From the NCBI GenBank assembly GCA_900472295.1, contig UCIA01000004.1, forward strand, positions 124,001 to 188,000: a stretch of 64,000 nt of DNA, given 5' to 3'. The notes under the pieces are model-generated. The model was not told where the DNA came from and ran no database searches. It was given only the letters and a program-made list of their open reading frames with translations. Made by a program: the position numbers and the translations under genes. Below, piece after piece: positions 44,073 to 52,610 of this stretch. Within the stretch, counting starts at the first letter, position 1; the number at the start of each line of letters is the position of its first letter. This stretch comes from Hyphomicrobiales bacterium. Its GTDB lineage: Bacteria; Pseudomonadota; Alphaproteobacteria; Rhizobiales; Rhizobiaceae.

Positions 44073-45041
44073 ATGAAATTGATTGCCTGTACCGAAGGCC
44101 ACTCCAGCAAGATCGAAGCCTTCTCCCTCGAAATGATCGCCGCGGCGCGCTCGCTCTCCCAGGCCGGCGACAAGGTCGTCGCCTTTTTCGCCGGCCGGGA
44201 TGCGCAGGCCGCGTCTGCTTCGTTCGGCGTGGCCGACCAACTCATCGCGGCCTGCGCGGCAACATCGGATCTCATTCCGGCCGAGACCTATGCACGACTT
44301 CTGCGCGACGTCATCGCCGTCGAGAGCCCAAGCCTCGTGCTGGTGCCCTATTCGGCGAACGGTCTGGATGTGGCCGCCGACATCGCGGCAAGAACCGGCT
44401 GGCCGCTCATCTCCTATGTCAATGAAATCAAGCGGGACGGCGAAAGCCTGACGGTCGTCGCGCAGATGTACGGCGGCAAGATCCTCGCTGAATGCGCGGT
44501 GGGGCTGCCAGCGATCCTGATGATCAATCCGGGCGCCTTTCCGGAGGCAACGCCTGGTCCGATCGATACAGCGAGGGTGCGCATGATCGATGCCGAACCC
44601 GCGCTTACCAGCGGCAAGGTGAAGATGGTCGCCATCGAAGTGCCGGATTATGCCGACGTCGATCTGACGACGGCCGAGAGGATCGTGTGCGTGGGCCGCG
44701 GCATCGGCGACGAGGCAAGCATCGACCTTGCCCGCAATCTGGCGACGATGCTGGGGGCGGAGATCGCCGGCAGCCGTCCTGTCGTCGACAATGGCTGGCT
44801 GCCCAAGCTGCGCCAGGTCGGAAAATCCGGCCAGAAGGTGAAGCCGAAACTCTATCTTGCGCTCGGCGTGTCCGGTGCGCCCGAACATCTCGAGGGCATG
44901 TCGCATGCTGACCTCATCATTGCCGTCAACACCGATCCGAAGGCCCCCATCTTCAATGTGGCGCATTACGGCGCGACCTGTGACCTGTTCGATCTCGTCG
45001 CCAATCTGAGCGACAGGCTGCGGGCCGGCTCTGGCCGTTGA
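44073..45041 (+). CDS. etfA: Electron transfer flavoprotein alpha subunit (FixB/EtfA family)
   Basis: A 322-residue protein. The N-terminal half follows the Etf fold. The C-terminal FAD domain has IVCVGRGIGDE, AGSRPVVDNGWLP, KLYLALGVSGAPEHLEGM and IIAVNTDPKAPIF, all diagnostic. It begins three bases after the etfB stop. With the iron-sulfur membrane protein downstream it forms an electron branch into quinone. Confidence 0.92.
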   Translation: MKLIACTEGHSSKIEAFSLEMIAAARSLSQAGDKVVAFFAGRDAQAASASFGVADQLIAACAATSDLIPAETYARLLRDVIAVESPSLVLVPYSANGLDVAADIAARTGWPLISYVNEIKRDGESLTVVAQMYGGKILAECAVGLPAILMINPGAFPEATPGPIDTARVRMIDAEPALTSGKVKMVAIEVPDYADVDLTTAERIVCVGRGIGDEASIDLARNLATMLGAEIAGSRPVVDNGWLPKLRQVGKSGQKVKPKLYLALGVSGAPEHLEGMSHADLIIAVNTDPKAPIFNVAHYGATCDLFDLVANLSDRLRAGSGR

Positions 45042-45042
45042 G

Positions 45043-46995
45043 ATGGCATCCACCCTGCCACTCTGGATCCTGGTCATCACAGCACTCGCGTTGACGGCCT
45101 GGCGCTCGCGCCGTTACGCGGCTGCTCTTGCCAATGCACCGGCAGCGGCCCGCTTCAACCGCCCGATGCTGCGTCTCCAGGGCGTGATGGTCGCCATCGG
45201 CATGCACCGGAAAATGCTCCGCAAGCCGCTTTCCGGTGTGCTTCACGCAATCATCTTCATTTCGTTCTTCGTGTTGTTCACCGCCACGATCGATGCCTTT
45301 GGCTCGCGGCTGTTTCCCGGGTTCTCACTTGCCCCCGTCGGTGGCGAAACCTGGATTGCCGCTCTGCAGGATGTCTTTTCGGTGCTGATGCTGACCGGCG
45401 TCGGGCTTGCACTCTATCAGCGTTACGTGCTGCGGCCTGCCCGTTTCGACGGCTCGAGCGGCAGTGATGCGGCAATCATCTATGTGTTGATCGTGCTGAT
45501 CGTGGCGTCCCTGCTGCTTGAGGCGGCGGCGCGCATAGCCGGCGGCACCGACGGCTCGTGGCGGCCGGTCGCATCGGTGCTGGCAGGACTGCTCGATCGT
45601 GCCGGCATGTCGGCGCATGCGGGCGAAGAGCTGTTCTACTGGGTTCACGTCGGCGCCATTCTGGCATTCCTTGTCTATATCCCCGGCTCGAAGCACCGGC
45701 ACATGTTCCTTGCCGCGCCCAACATCTACTTCCGCAACCTGGAACCGCGTGGCCTGGTGCCAGCGGTCCCGGAAGCGCGTGAAGTTCCAGGCATCGACAG
45801 CCTGGGACAGTTCGACTGGAAACAGCAGCTCGACCTTCTGTCCTGCACCGAATGCGGCCGTTGCCAGGCGGTCTGCCCAGCCTATGCGGCCGGTCTGCCG
45901 CTCAGCCCGAAGTTGCTGATCACCGACATGCGCGATGCGCTTGCCGCCGGACCATCGGCGGCGCCACTGGTCGGCGGCGTGATTTCCGAGGAGACGCTGT
46001 GGGCCTGCACCACCTGCCGCGCCTGCATGGAAGTATGCCCGGTCGAGATCGAGCATCTGCCCAAGATCATCGACATGCGCCGTCATCTGGTCGACGAAGG
46101 TCTTGTCAGCCCCGGTCTCCAGGAGGCGCTATCGAACCTGACCCGTCTCGGCAACTCCATGGGCAAACCTTCCAAGATGCGGTCGCGCTGGACCAAGGAG
46201 CTCGGCTTTCCAGTCAAGGACGCGCGCGAGCAACCCGTCGATGTCTTGTGGTTCGTCGGGGACTACGCCTCCTACGATCCGCGCGTTCAGGAAATCACCC
46301 GCAGGGTTGCCGAACTGCTGACCGCAGCCGGTGTCGATTTCGGCATTCTCTTCGATGCCGAGCGCAACAGCGGCAATGATGTGCGGCGAGCCGGGGAAGA
46401 GGGTCTGTTCGAGACGCTCGCCCAGTCCAACATCGATGAGATCAATGCGTGTCGCTTCAACCGGATCATGACCACGGATCCGCATAGCCTGAATGCGCTG
46501 AAGAACGACTATCGGCATTTCGGCGCGGCGTTCGAGGTGCTGCACTACACGGCGCTGCTGGCCGAACTCATCACGGCGGGAAAACTCGACTTGCATGTCG
46601 CCGACGGCGCCAGGGTCACCTATCACGATCCCTGTTATCTTGGGCGCTACAATGGCGGCTTCGATGCGCCGCGCGCGCTGATCCGCGCCGCCGGCTACAC
46701 GCTTCATGACATGCCGCGCTGTCGCGAGAATTCCTTCTGCTGCGGCGCCGGCGGCGGCCGCATCTGGCAAGGCGACGACGGGGTGACCGAGCGGCCGAGC
46801 GAGAACCGCATCCGTGAAGCACTGAGCCTGGGCGACGTCGCGTATTTCGTCGTCGCCTGCCCGAAGGACAAGGTGATGTACACCGCCGCGATCGATGCGC
46901 TCGGCGTGGCCGAAACATTGAAGGTCGTGGACATAGCAGAACTTCTCGTGCCGCGCACAAGCCGGGCGATCGAAATGCCCACAGTGGAAACCTGA
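45043..46995 (+). CDS. Membrane (Fe-S)-binding heterodisulfide reductase-like protein (DgcB/HdrD type)
   Basis: A 650-residue protein. The first 230 residues have about five membrane segments of NarI-like character. Two [4Fe-4S] motifs follow: C268-C271-C274-C278 (CTECGRCQAVC) and C322-C325-C328-C332 (CTTCRACMEVC). The C-terminal part has one CCG domain, seen in ENSFCCGAGGGRIW with DPCYLGRYN before it; the first CCG position reads GDYASYDPR, with Asp where Cys is usual. Such proteins pass electrons from ETF to quinone, as DgcB does for dimethylglycine. It starts one base after etfA. Confidence 0.88.
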   Translation: MASTLPLWILVITALALTAWRSRRYAAALANAPAAARFNRPMLRLQGVMVAIGMHRKMLRKPLSGVLHAIIFISFFVLFTATIDAFGSRLFPGFSLAPVGGETWIAALQDVFSVLMLTGVGLALYQRYVLRPARFDGSSGSDAAIIYVLIVLIVASLLLEAAARIAGGTDGSWRPVASVLAGLLDRAGMSAHAGEELFYWVHVGAILAFLVYIPGSKHRHMFLAAPNIYFRNLEPRGLVPAVPEAREVPGIDSLGQFDWKQQLDLLSCTECGRCQAVCPAYAAGLPLSPKLLITDMRDALAAGPSAAPLVGGVISEETLWACTTCRACMEVCPVEIEHLPKIIDMRRHLVDEGLVSPGLQEALSNLTRLGNSMGKPSKMRSRWTKELGFPVKDAREQPVDVLWFVGDYASYDPRVQEITRRVAELLTAAGVDFGILFDAERNSGNDVRRAGEEGLFETLAQSNIDEINACRFNRIMTTDPHSLNALKNDYRHFGAAFEVLHYTALLAELITAGKLDLHVADGARVTYHDPCYLGRYNGGFDAPRALIRAAGYTLHDMPRCRENSFCCGAGGGRIWQGDDGVTERPSENRIREALSLGDVAYFVVACPKDKVMYTAAIDALGVAETLKVVDIAELLVPRTSRAIEMPTVET

Positions 46996-47064
46996 CGGAA
47001 TACGATCCAAGAAATCGAGACCAAGCACCATGGGCCATAGGCCCCGAACGAGGAGAGAGCGATC

Positions 47065-47988
47065 ATGTCGACCCCGAAAATCGGCTTTGTTGGCATCGGA
47101 AAAATGGGCACGCCGATGGCGACCCGTCTCATCAAGGCCGGCTACGAAGTGACTGTCTATGACGTCGACGACAAAGCCGTTGCGGAGTTGACCAATGCGG
47201 GCGCGAAAGCCGCTGCGGGCGCGCGCGACGTTGCCGACAATGCGGAGATCGTTTTTGCCAGCCTGCCCAGCCCGCAGATCCTGGAAAAGGTGGTGCTCGG
47301 CGAAGGCGGCATCGCCGAGGGCAAGGCGGTTCGCATCTTCATCGACATCTCGACGACGGGTCCGCGAATGGCCGCCAAGGTTGCCGAAGGCCTTTCAACC
47401 AAGAACATCGCCATGATCGACGCCCCCGTCAGCGGAGGATTGAAGGGCGCGCGCAACGGCACGCTCGCCGTCATGGTGTCAGGGCCGAAGGCCGCCTTCG
47501 AAACGGCAAGGCCGGTGATCGAGAACTTCGGCCGGATTTTCTTCATGGGCGAGGTTCAGGGCTCCGCCCAGACCATGAAGCTTGCCAACAATCTGCTTGC
47601 GGCCGCGGCATTGGCGATCTCCTCCGAAGCGGTCGTGATGGGCGTCAAGGCAGGCCTCGATCCCAGGGTGATGATCGACGTCATCAACGCCTCGAGCGGC
47701 CGCAACAGCGCCACCGAGGACAAGTTCCCGAAATCTGTCCTGCCGCGCACCTTTGATTTCGGTTTCGCCACAGGCCTCTCCTTCAAGGATGTACGGTTGT
47801 GCGTGGATGAGGCGGAGGCGATGGGCGTGCCGATGGTGGTGGGCAGTGCCGTGCGCCAGCTGCTCAGCGTGACGAACCAACTCTACGGGCCTGAGTCCGA
47901 TTTTACCTGTATGGTCAAGACGGTCGAGACATGGGCGCATGTGGAAGTCGGTTCAGCCCAGACCACAGATGTCGCCAAAGCGAGCTGA
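47065..47988 (+). CDS. NAD(P)-dependent beta-hydroxyacid dehydrogenase (3-hydroxyisobutyrate dehydrogenase-like)
   Basis: A 307-residue protein with FVGIGKMGTPMA (Gly10, 12, 15), the substrate motif DAPVSGGLKGA, and catalytic Lys in MKLANNLLAAA. The family oxidises 3-hydroxyisobutyrate, tartronate semialdehyde, threonate or similar acids. It follows the iron-sulfur protein by 69 bases, with a GAGGAGAG ribosome site. The acid metabolism around it favours a sugar-acid substrate, but the exact one is open. Confidence 0.88.
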   Translation: MSTPKIGFVGIGKMGTPMATRLIKAGYEVTVYDVDDKAVAELTNAGAKAAAGARDVADNAEIVFASLPSPQILEKVVLGEGGIAEGKAVRIFIDISTTGPRMAAKVAEGLSTKNIAMIDAPVSGGLKGARNGTLAVMVSGPKAAFETARPVIENFGRIFFMGEVQGSAQTMKLANNLLAAAALAISSEAVVMGVKAGLDPRVMIDVINASSGRNSATEDKFPKSVLPRTFDFGFATGLSFKDVRLCVDEAEAMGVPMVVGSAVRQLLSVTNQLYGPESDFTCMVKTVETWAHVEVGSAQTTDVAKAS

Positions 47989-47990
47989 TC

Positions 47991-48785
47991 ATGGGTGACC
48001 CCGGACGATATGAAATCCATGCCGTTCGCTACGGCCATTTCGAGCGCCGCTCGGGCGAGAATTTCCTGGGCGGCGACACTCATGATGTTCCCATGCCGCT
48101 CGACTACTTCGTCTGGGCGATCGTCGGGGAGAAGCGCACCTTCATCGTCGACACCGGCTTCGACAAGCCGACCGGCGACAGACGGGGCCGCAGCGTAGTC
48201 AGACCCGTCGATGCCGGCCTAGCGGCAATCGGCATCAACCACGCCGACGTCAGCGACGTCATCATCTCCCACATGCATTACGACCATTGCGGAAACCATC
48301 ACCTGTTCCCGAACGCGACCTTTCATCTGCAGGATGCGGAGATGGAGTTCGCGACCGGCCGCTGCATGTGCCACCATGCCGTGCGCCATCCCTTCGAGGC
48401 CGAAGACGTCACCACCATGGTGCGGCGCGTCTTTGCCGGAAAGGTTTGCTTCCACGACCCCGAGTCGCAGATCGCGCCCGGCATAACGCTCCACAAGGTT
48501 GGCGGCCACTCGCGCGGATTGCAGGTCGTGCGGGTGGAGACTGACAACGGCGCGATCGTGATCGCGTCGGACGCAGCCCATTTCTACGCCAACATGGAAC
48601 GCGAGAAACCTTTTCCCGTCTTTGACCGGCTGAGCGATGTGATCTTCGGGGTCGAGCGTATGAAACAACTCGCCAGTTCCCCCGCTCACATCGTCCCCGG
48701 GCACGACCCTCTGGTGCTCAAGCGCTTCGCTCGTACCCGCCAGGACGTCGAAGGCATTGTTATGCTGAGCCGCCCCCAGCACTGA
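47991..48785 (+). CDS. Metallo-beta-lactamase-fold hydrolase, N-acyl homoserine lactonase (AttM/AiiB)-like
   Basis: A 264-residue protein with the zinc motif HMHYDH (His94, His96, Asp98, His99), then a His near 166 region, SDAAH for the bridging Asp, and HIVPGHDP for the last His. The layout (VPLDY-like MPLDYFVW early, then FIVDTGF) matches AttM/AiiB quorum-quenching lactonases. Relatives also open gamma-butyrolactone. ATG 47991 comes two bases after the dehydrogenase stop, so it is in the operon. A lactone in the sugar-acid route is an equally plausible substrate. Confidence 0.82.
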   Translation: MGDPGRYEIHAVRYGHFERRSGENFLGGDTHDVPMPLDYFVWAIVGEKRTFIVDTGFDKPTGDRRGRSVVRPVDAGLAAIGINHADVSDVIISHMHYDHCGNHHLFPNATFHLQDAEMEFATGRCMCHHAVRHPFEAEDVTTMVRRVFAGKVCFHDPESQIAPGITLHKVGGHSRGLQVVRVETDNGAIVIASDAAHFYANMEREKPFPVFDRLSDVIFGVERMKQLASSPAHIVPGHDPLVLKRFARTRQDVEGIVMLSRPQH

Positions 48786-49260
48786 ACATGTTGGTGCCGC
48801 AGGGGTCTCGGGGCACGTCCAGCAAACTTGTCCTCACGTTGAAACAGTCGACGTCTGGTTCTTGAGGATGGTGCGGATCGCCTGAACGGCCGACATAGAG
48901 CGCAAGGCTGCCCTTCGGCAGAAGATGAATGCGGTCAGCGAGTGGCTGGATTAGCTTCTTGAATCAATTTGGGCGAACCGCTTCGTAAACCATTGACAAA
49001 TAACGATTATGGTAGTCGCTGAGGGTCACCGCCTTCTACAGGAAATCAATACGTTAGCGGATGGTTCGCCAGCCGTTTCTCTCGTATCGTCGGCGAACCT
49101 AAGGACCATGAACGCGACTAATTGCAGGCTTCAAGATATCGCCGATGTAGCCGCACGTCGTCAGGAACTCCCAGATAGTGAATGAATTCGTCTCGGCAAT
49201 GATGACGCGACTTGGAAAAGGCTAGCCTTCCGGCTGCTACCTGGGTCCGGCGCTTGATCC
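48786..49260. other. Intergenic region with possible gene debris
   Basis: This 475-base stretch has no gene with start, ribosome site and sound composition. On the minus strand at about 48830-48960, a short open frame (LADRIHLLPKGSLALYVGR) resembles the tail of a site-specific recombinase, but too little remains to name it. It marks the border between the metabolic half and the small-gene half of the window. Confidence 0.45.
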
Positions 49261-49539
49261 TTAATATCGAGGCCTTTTGTCGGAGACTACAACTAGCCTC
49301 CCTCCAACATTCTGGCAGCGCTTGCAGACAAGCTTCGATACCAGCCGCCTTTCGGTGAGGAAATCGTAGTGCGTTCCATAGGTCTCGATTAGATCATCGA
49401 GATCGAGCGAGCGTAGATGACCGCATAGGGGATTTCCGCAAACCACACTAATGCCCATCCCCTGGTCGCGAAGCTCGGCAAGCTTCGTGGGGTGAGCGAG
49501 AGGGCCACTCGCTGCCGGGTACGCCGAATTTGCCACCAT
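49261..49539 (-). CDS. Small hypothetical protein with zinc-ribbon-like Cys pairs
   Basis: A 92-residue protein. Cys34/Cys39 (VVCGNPLCGH) and Cys72/Cys75 (VCKRCQ) could hold one zinc ion. The middle is acidic and helical. It starts seven bases after the stop of the DUF982-like gene and is probably translated with it. I recognise the type as a small rhizobial hypothetical protein, but no function is known to me. Confidence 0.65.
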   Translation of the reverse strand: MVANSAYPAASGPLAHPTKLAELRDQGMGISVVCGNPLCGHLRSLDLDDLIETYGTHYDFLTERRLVSKLVCKRCQNVGGRLVVVSDKRPRY

Positions 49540-49546
49540 TTCGCGC

Positions 49547-49807
49547 TCAATTCTTCATGTAGCTATCGGGAAGACATTCGGCTTCAATGGCCGCCGCTAT
49601 GAAGGCTCGGTGGACTTCCCTTGTGCTGCAACATCCCACCCGTTCCCCTACCAAGGCAGCAAGCGCGGCCAGAAACATTGGGCCATCGGACGGCCAGTCG
49701 TTCGCCAAGGCGTCGGCCATTTGAGGCAGCGTAGCCAGGACCGAGATGGTGCTGTCCTTGTTCTTGATCGGGATCCCCGAAAATAGTTTGGGCTCGCTGA
49801 TTGTCAT
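49547..49807 (-). CDS. DUF982-like small protein
   Basis: An 86-residue protein with the DUF982 pattern: a central ALANDWPSDGPMFLAALAAL stretch followed by a basic REVHRAFIAAAIEAECLP helix. DUF982 proteins are widespread in rhizobia and have no assigned role. ATG 49807 has GGGAG seven bases upstream, inside a stable hairpin. A 16-base palindrome lies further upstream. Confidence 0.7.
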   Translation of the reverse strand: MTISEPKLFSGIPIKNKDSTISVLATLPQMADALANDWPSDGPMFLAALAALVGERVGCCSTREVHRAFIAAAIEAECLPDSYMKN

Positions 49808-49814
49808 CGCATAG

Positions 49815-49832
49815 CTCCCGCTGGGGCGGGAG
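49815..49832 (-). promoter_or_regulatory. Hairpin covering the ribosome site of the DUF982-like gene
   Basis: CTCCCGC (49815-49821) and GCGGGAG (49826-49832) form a perfect stem with a four-base loop. On the mRNA (minus strand) the 3' arm contains the GGGAG ribosome site for ATG 49807. Folding would hide the site, so translation may depend on opening by an RNA-binding factor or temperature. This is inference from position only. Confidence 0.4.
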
Positions 49833-49883
49833 AATGTTATGCTCTCTCAAGCACCAGCGCCCGTATAGTGACTGATGACAACC

Positions 49884-49901
49884 TGTTTAAGCACTTAAAC
49901 A
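49884..49901. promoter_or_regulatory. Palindrome, candidate operator
   Basis: TGTTTAAG (49884-49891) and CTTAAACA (49894-49901) are perfect eight-base arms around CA, about 80 bases upstream of the DUF982-like start. The AT-rich symmetry suggests a transcription factor site. Confidence 0.4.
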
Positions 49902-50040
49902 AGTTTGGGTCCATTAACTATGACGTACAAGACGAAGAATCTTCGAACTCAATATCAAATCGTAATTACTTGAATGAGAGGCCGGCGTCCGTACCTGCCA
50001 AAGCCGCCCCCGAGCAGCAGGATCGAAGCTGGCGATGTTT

Positions 50041-51465
50041 CTAAACCAATCCCATCTGCAATTCTGAAAAAAGCTCAGGAGAGTTCCTGGCGAGGTGCAT
50101 CACGACGCGGACGTTCTGCAGCAGTCGGCGGAGGTACCCTGTCGCCACCACCATTTCGAGATGCTCATTGGCATGCGTACTCAATGCCCGCCAGAAGTCA
50201 TTGTTGATCTCTGAGGACTCGAACTCCATCACAGCAGCCTGAGCGTTTGTCAGGCCAGCAACTTTCGTCGGTCTCCGCACGGCCAACAGTTGCACTTGCG
50301 GCGTGACGGCAACAAGCAGCTTCGCATGGTTGGTCGACACCCTATTCATGGCCAGCAGCAGCCGAGCCGCTTCGACCTGACGGACCGCCACCATCTTTCG
50401 AAATTCGTCAAAGACCTTGTCTGGCACCGGGCTCTCTTCGAGCAATTCGGCAACCTCGGAACAGATGAGCCGAACAGAGGCATGGCCCGGCTTCGGCGAT
50501 GTCAAATTAGCGCTGTCCTGTCCATCCTCACTGCGGACCGCCTGGGTAGTTGGAACCAGAGACCGTCCAGAGACTCTGGCCACCAACACCTTAGGGATTG
50601 ATGCCAGGCCCTCTTCCGCAAGCATTCCCAGGAACGCTGATGAGGCCGATAGGCGGCTCAGGCATTCCAGGATCAAACCCAAGCGATTTCGTATCCCATC
50701 GGCCTTCTCAAGCAGATGATGTTTGCTATGCAAATCCTCTGCCTGATCTCGCAGCAGGTCCGCCGATCCAAGCCTTCCGTCACGTCGTTTCGGCGCTGCC
50801 AGGCGCCATGCACCGCTGTTGAGATATGACCTGGCGACTGGGGTGCTAAGCGAGGGCGCAGCGCTGGTTGCACCAATCCCTGCCGTAAACTTTGCTCTCG
50901 CTGCCAAAGCGATAAGAGGAGCTAGCGTTGCGAAGCAAAAACCATCGAGTTCGATCCCGTTGTGCGCGGACAGCACGACAAGGTCGTCAGCAAGCTCGGT
51001 CGTTGGCACGACGAGATAGTCGCGAACCGTCTCAAAATCGCGGTTCATCCGGATGACCACTGTAATGTCGGATGCCGGATTTCGATCGACAGCAAAGTGC
51101 CATCGAGGATAGCCGTACATCGTCGGCCGGCAGCGTGAGATCGCCACCGACATCGTAAACTCGTTGTTGATCCGTATGATGCTCCCTGTTTCCTCGCACT
51201 TGCCGCCAACACCGTCGATTGCGGCCAAGAGGTCTACGATAGCCTGTTGTCGCGTCGCGCCGAGGCTTCTGTTGACCTCGATGAAGCGACAGCTCTTCCG
51301 GGGCCGATACCCGACCAGGCTGTAAGCTTTCAGCATGCTCCCGAAGCGCCCCTTGTAACGGCTGGCGGGTGGGCAAAGGGTCGACGCGTCAATCATCGAT
51401 TTCGACAGGGCACCGCGCATTGCCAGGGCAGGATACCTCAAAACTGGATGCGCAGTCGGTTTCAA
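50041..51465 (-). CDS. Protein with RepB plasmid-partition-like C-terminal domain and unassigned N-terminal half
   Basis: A 474-residue protein. The last 130 residues match the RepB partition family: VRQVEAA-type RQVEAARLLLAMNRVST, AKLLVAVTPQVQLLAV, and VVATGYLRRLLQNVRVVMHL. The N-terminal half does not show a ParB nuclease fold. It starts with a basic part, a helical TRQQAIVDLLAAIDGVGG, then a beta-rich block (PRWHFAVDRNPASDITVVIR, then RDYLVVPTTEL) that I cannot name. The frame starts at TTG 51465; ATG 51417 is an alternative. No repA or repC is near, so this is not a plasmid partition operon. It may be a chromosomal chimera. Confidence 0.75.
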   Translation of the reverse strand: MKPTAHPVLRYPALAMRGALSKSMIDASTLCPPASRYKGRFGSMLKAYSLVGYRPRKSCRFIEVNRSLGATRQQAIVDLLAAIDGVGGKCEETGSIIRINNEFTMSVAISRCRPTMYGYPRWHFAVDRNPASDITVVIRMNRDFETVRDYLVVPTTELADDLVVLSAHNGIELDGFCFATLAPLIALAARAKFTAGIGATSAAPSLSTPVARSYLNSGAWRLAAPKRRDGRLGSADLLRDQAEDLHSKHHLLEKADGIRNRLGLILECLSRLSASSAFLGMLAEEGLASIPKVLVARVSGRSLVPTTQAVRSEDGQDSANLTSPKPGHASVRLICSEVAELLEESPVPDKVFDEFRKMVAVRQVEAARLLLAMNRVSTNHAKLLVAVTPQVQLLAVRRPTKVAGLTNAQAAVMEFESSEINNDFWRALSTHANEHLEMVVATGYLRRLLQNVRVVMHLARNSPELFSELQMGLV

Positions 51466-51693
51466 ATTTTTCGGCCTGATAGACCCGATGGCGGAACCTA
51501 TATGAGATCCCGACCGACTGTCAGATCGCTTCGGCAGGCAAAATTGGATTCAAACCCGCCGCGGACCGCGGCGGCGAGTTGTTCGTGAATGCCGCCTTCG
51601 GAGCTTCTCGATAAGTGTCGGCAACAAAGGCTCGGCGAACTTCAAAACCACGGCCCCACCGGGCGAGTTGATTAGCTTTCGCTAAAACGCTTC

Positions 51694-51718
51694 GGAACCT
51701 TTTCCGGGGCGAGGTGTT
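51694..51718 (+). promoter_or_regulatory. EcfG-type promoter candidate (weak -10)
   Basis: GGAAC at 51694-51698 and TGTT at 51715-51718 are separated by 16 bases. The stress sigma factor EcfG recognises GGAAC and CGTT at this spacing; here one -10 base differs. It lies 28 bases upstream of ATG 51747. Confidence 0.4.
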
Positions 51719-51746
51719 TGTGGCGCTAGAACAGAGGAGCCGCGCC

Positions 51747-51974
51747 ATGGGTAGACCACTAGAGAGTGTCGATCCGAACTCGGACAAGCACCCTTACACC
51801 GCAGAATTCTTTGCCATGAAACATGGTCTCTCCCAAAGCGCCGCTGAAGTGCTTTTGAAATCCAACGGCCCATCCAAGGCACGTTGCGACCATGCAGCAG
51901 CCGCCTATCTGCAAGTTAGGCAATGGCGTGAAGGTCGGCAGAAGCCACCGGCAGAGAGTATCAAGAGCGCGTAG
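51747..51974 (+). CDS. Small hypothetical protein, family A
   Basis: A 75-residue protein. Its core HPYTAEFFAMKHGLSQSAAE, followed by GPSKARCDHAAAAYL, resembles the protein encoded at 53203 (YPYEAAAFAARHGL, RPSKVACDAVSRTF). The helical pattern is also reminiscent of DUF3606. ATG 51747 has AGAGGAG upstream, and an EcfG-type site lies before it. Function unknown. Confidence 0.65.
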   Translation: MGRPLESVDPNSDKHPYTAEFFAMKHGLSQSAAEVLLKSNGPSKARCDHAAAAYLQVRQWREGRQKPPAESIKSA

Positions 51975-51987
51975 GAGGTCGCCGGTC

Positions 51988-52182
51988 TTGCCAAAATACC
52001 ATGTCGAGGAAATGGATGGCGACGCCGTCACGGCCACCCATATTGTCGGCGCCACTACGCCGTTGAGAGCTGCCCAGGAAGCGACCGAGCGCGGCGTCAC
52101 TTTTCGCAAATCCGAAGATATCTGGATCAGGGTTACCGACGAAAAACGCGGCCACGTTTTCGAATACTGCTTTAGCCTGTAG
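51988..52182 (+). CDS. Small hypothetical protein
   Basis: A 64-residue protein starting at TTG 51988 with a strong GGAGG site nine bases upstream. It opens PKYHVEEMDGDAVTATHIVG and ends RVTDEKRGHVFEYCFSL, a plausible small beta-rich fold with an amphipathic helix in the middle. It is 13 bases after the family A gene and probably in the same transcript. I do not recognise a function. Confidence 0.55.
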   Translation: MPKYHVEEMDGDAVTATHIVGATTPLRAAQEATERGVTFRKSEDIWIRVTDEKRGHVFEYCFSL

Positions 52183-52330
52183 ATAGATGCTGCCCGGAGC
52201 GGTGACTGCTCACACTGCCTAGAGAGTAACGTGGACCTGACCGTCTTGCGGACCAGTCGAAAGTGGACGGCATACGCGGTCGGCTCACTGCGATTACCGA
52301 ACTTGTCGATTAGCGCGTGGTTCCGCCACA

Positions 52331-52469
52331 AAGCAAAAAGCCCGCCGGCGTGAGCCAGCGGGCAACCGGTCTGGAGTAGCCGGGATCACCCGGTCTAAAG
52401 CTAACGTACAGGGAACGGTTGGGTTGCAACTAGACCCGTCGCTCCCCAGAGGTCCAGAGAGCGACGGGT
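52331..52469 (-). ncRNA. Candidate structured small RNA
   Basis: On the minus strand this gene-free stretch has three hairpins in order: an 11-base stem ACCCGTCGCTC/GAGCGACGGGT (52434-52469), a five-base stem CCGGG/CCCGG with loop ATCA (52380-52393), and a strong terminator at 52336-52363. Ordered stems ending in a terminator with no open frame are typical of bacterial small RNAs. I cannot match it to a known family, and its 5' end and promoter are not located. Confidence 0.4.
52336..52363 (-). terminator. Rho-independent terminator
   Basis: In the minus-strand RNA GCCCGC pairs with GCGGGC, a U-G pair and GGC/GCC continue the stem to ten pairs around loop UCAC, and five U residues follow. 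On the plus strand the stem contains a mismatch and lacks a T-run, so the direction is clear. Confidence 0.7.
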
Positions 52470-52610
52470 TGTTGACTGCAAGAGCGGTGCTGAAACTTCG
52501 CACCGTCATAGGACGCGCGCGTCGAGGTACATGGAGGCAGCGCGCAAAAGAGGCCCACCGCGCGCTTTAGCCATCGGTCGTTCTCGGAATTTTCCGGCGT
52601 CGTGTGAAGG

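Noticed and set aside
43859..45080. Long minus-strand frames over etfB and etfA
   Set aside because: EtfB/EtfA motifs and ribosome sites fix the plus strand as coding.
50041..51465. Classical repABC replication/partition locus
   Set aside because: Only a RepB-like C-terminal domain is present; no repA, repC, or origin-like repeats are seen nearby.
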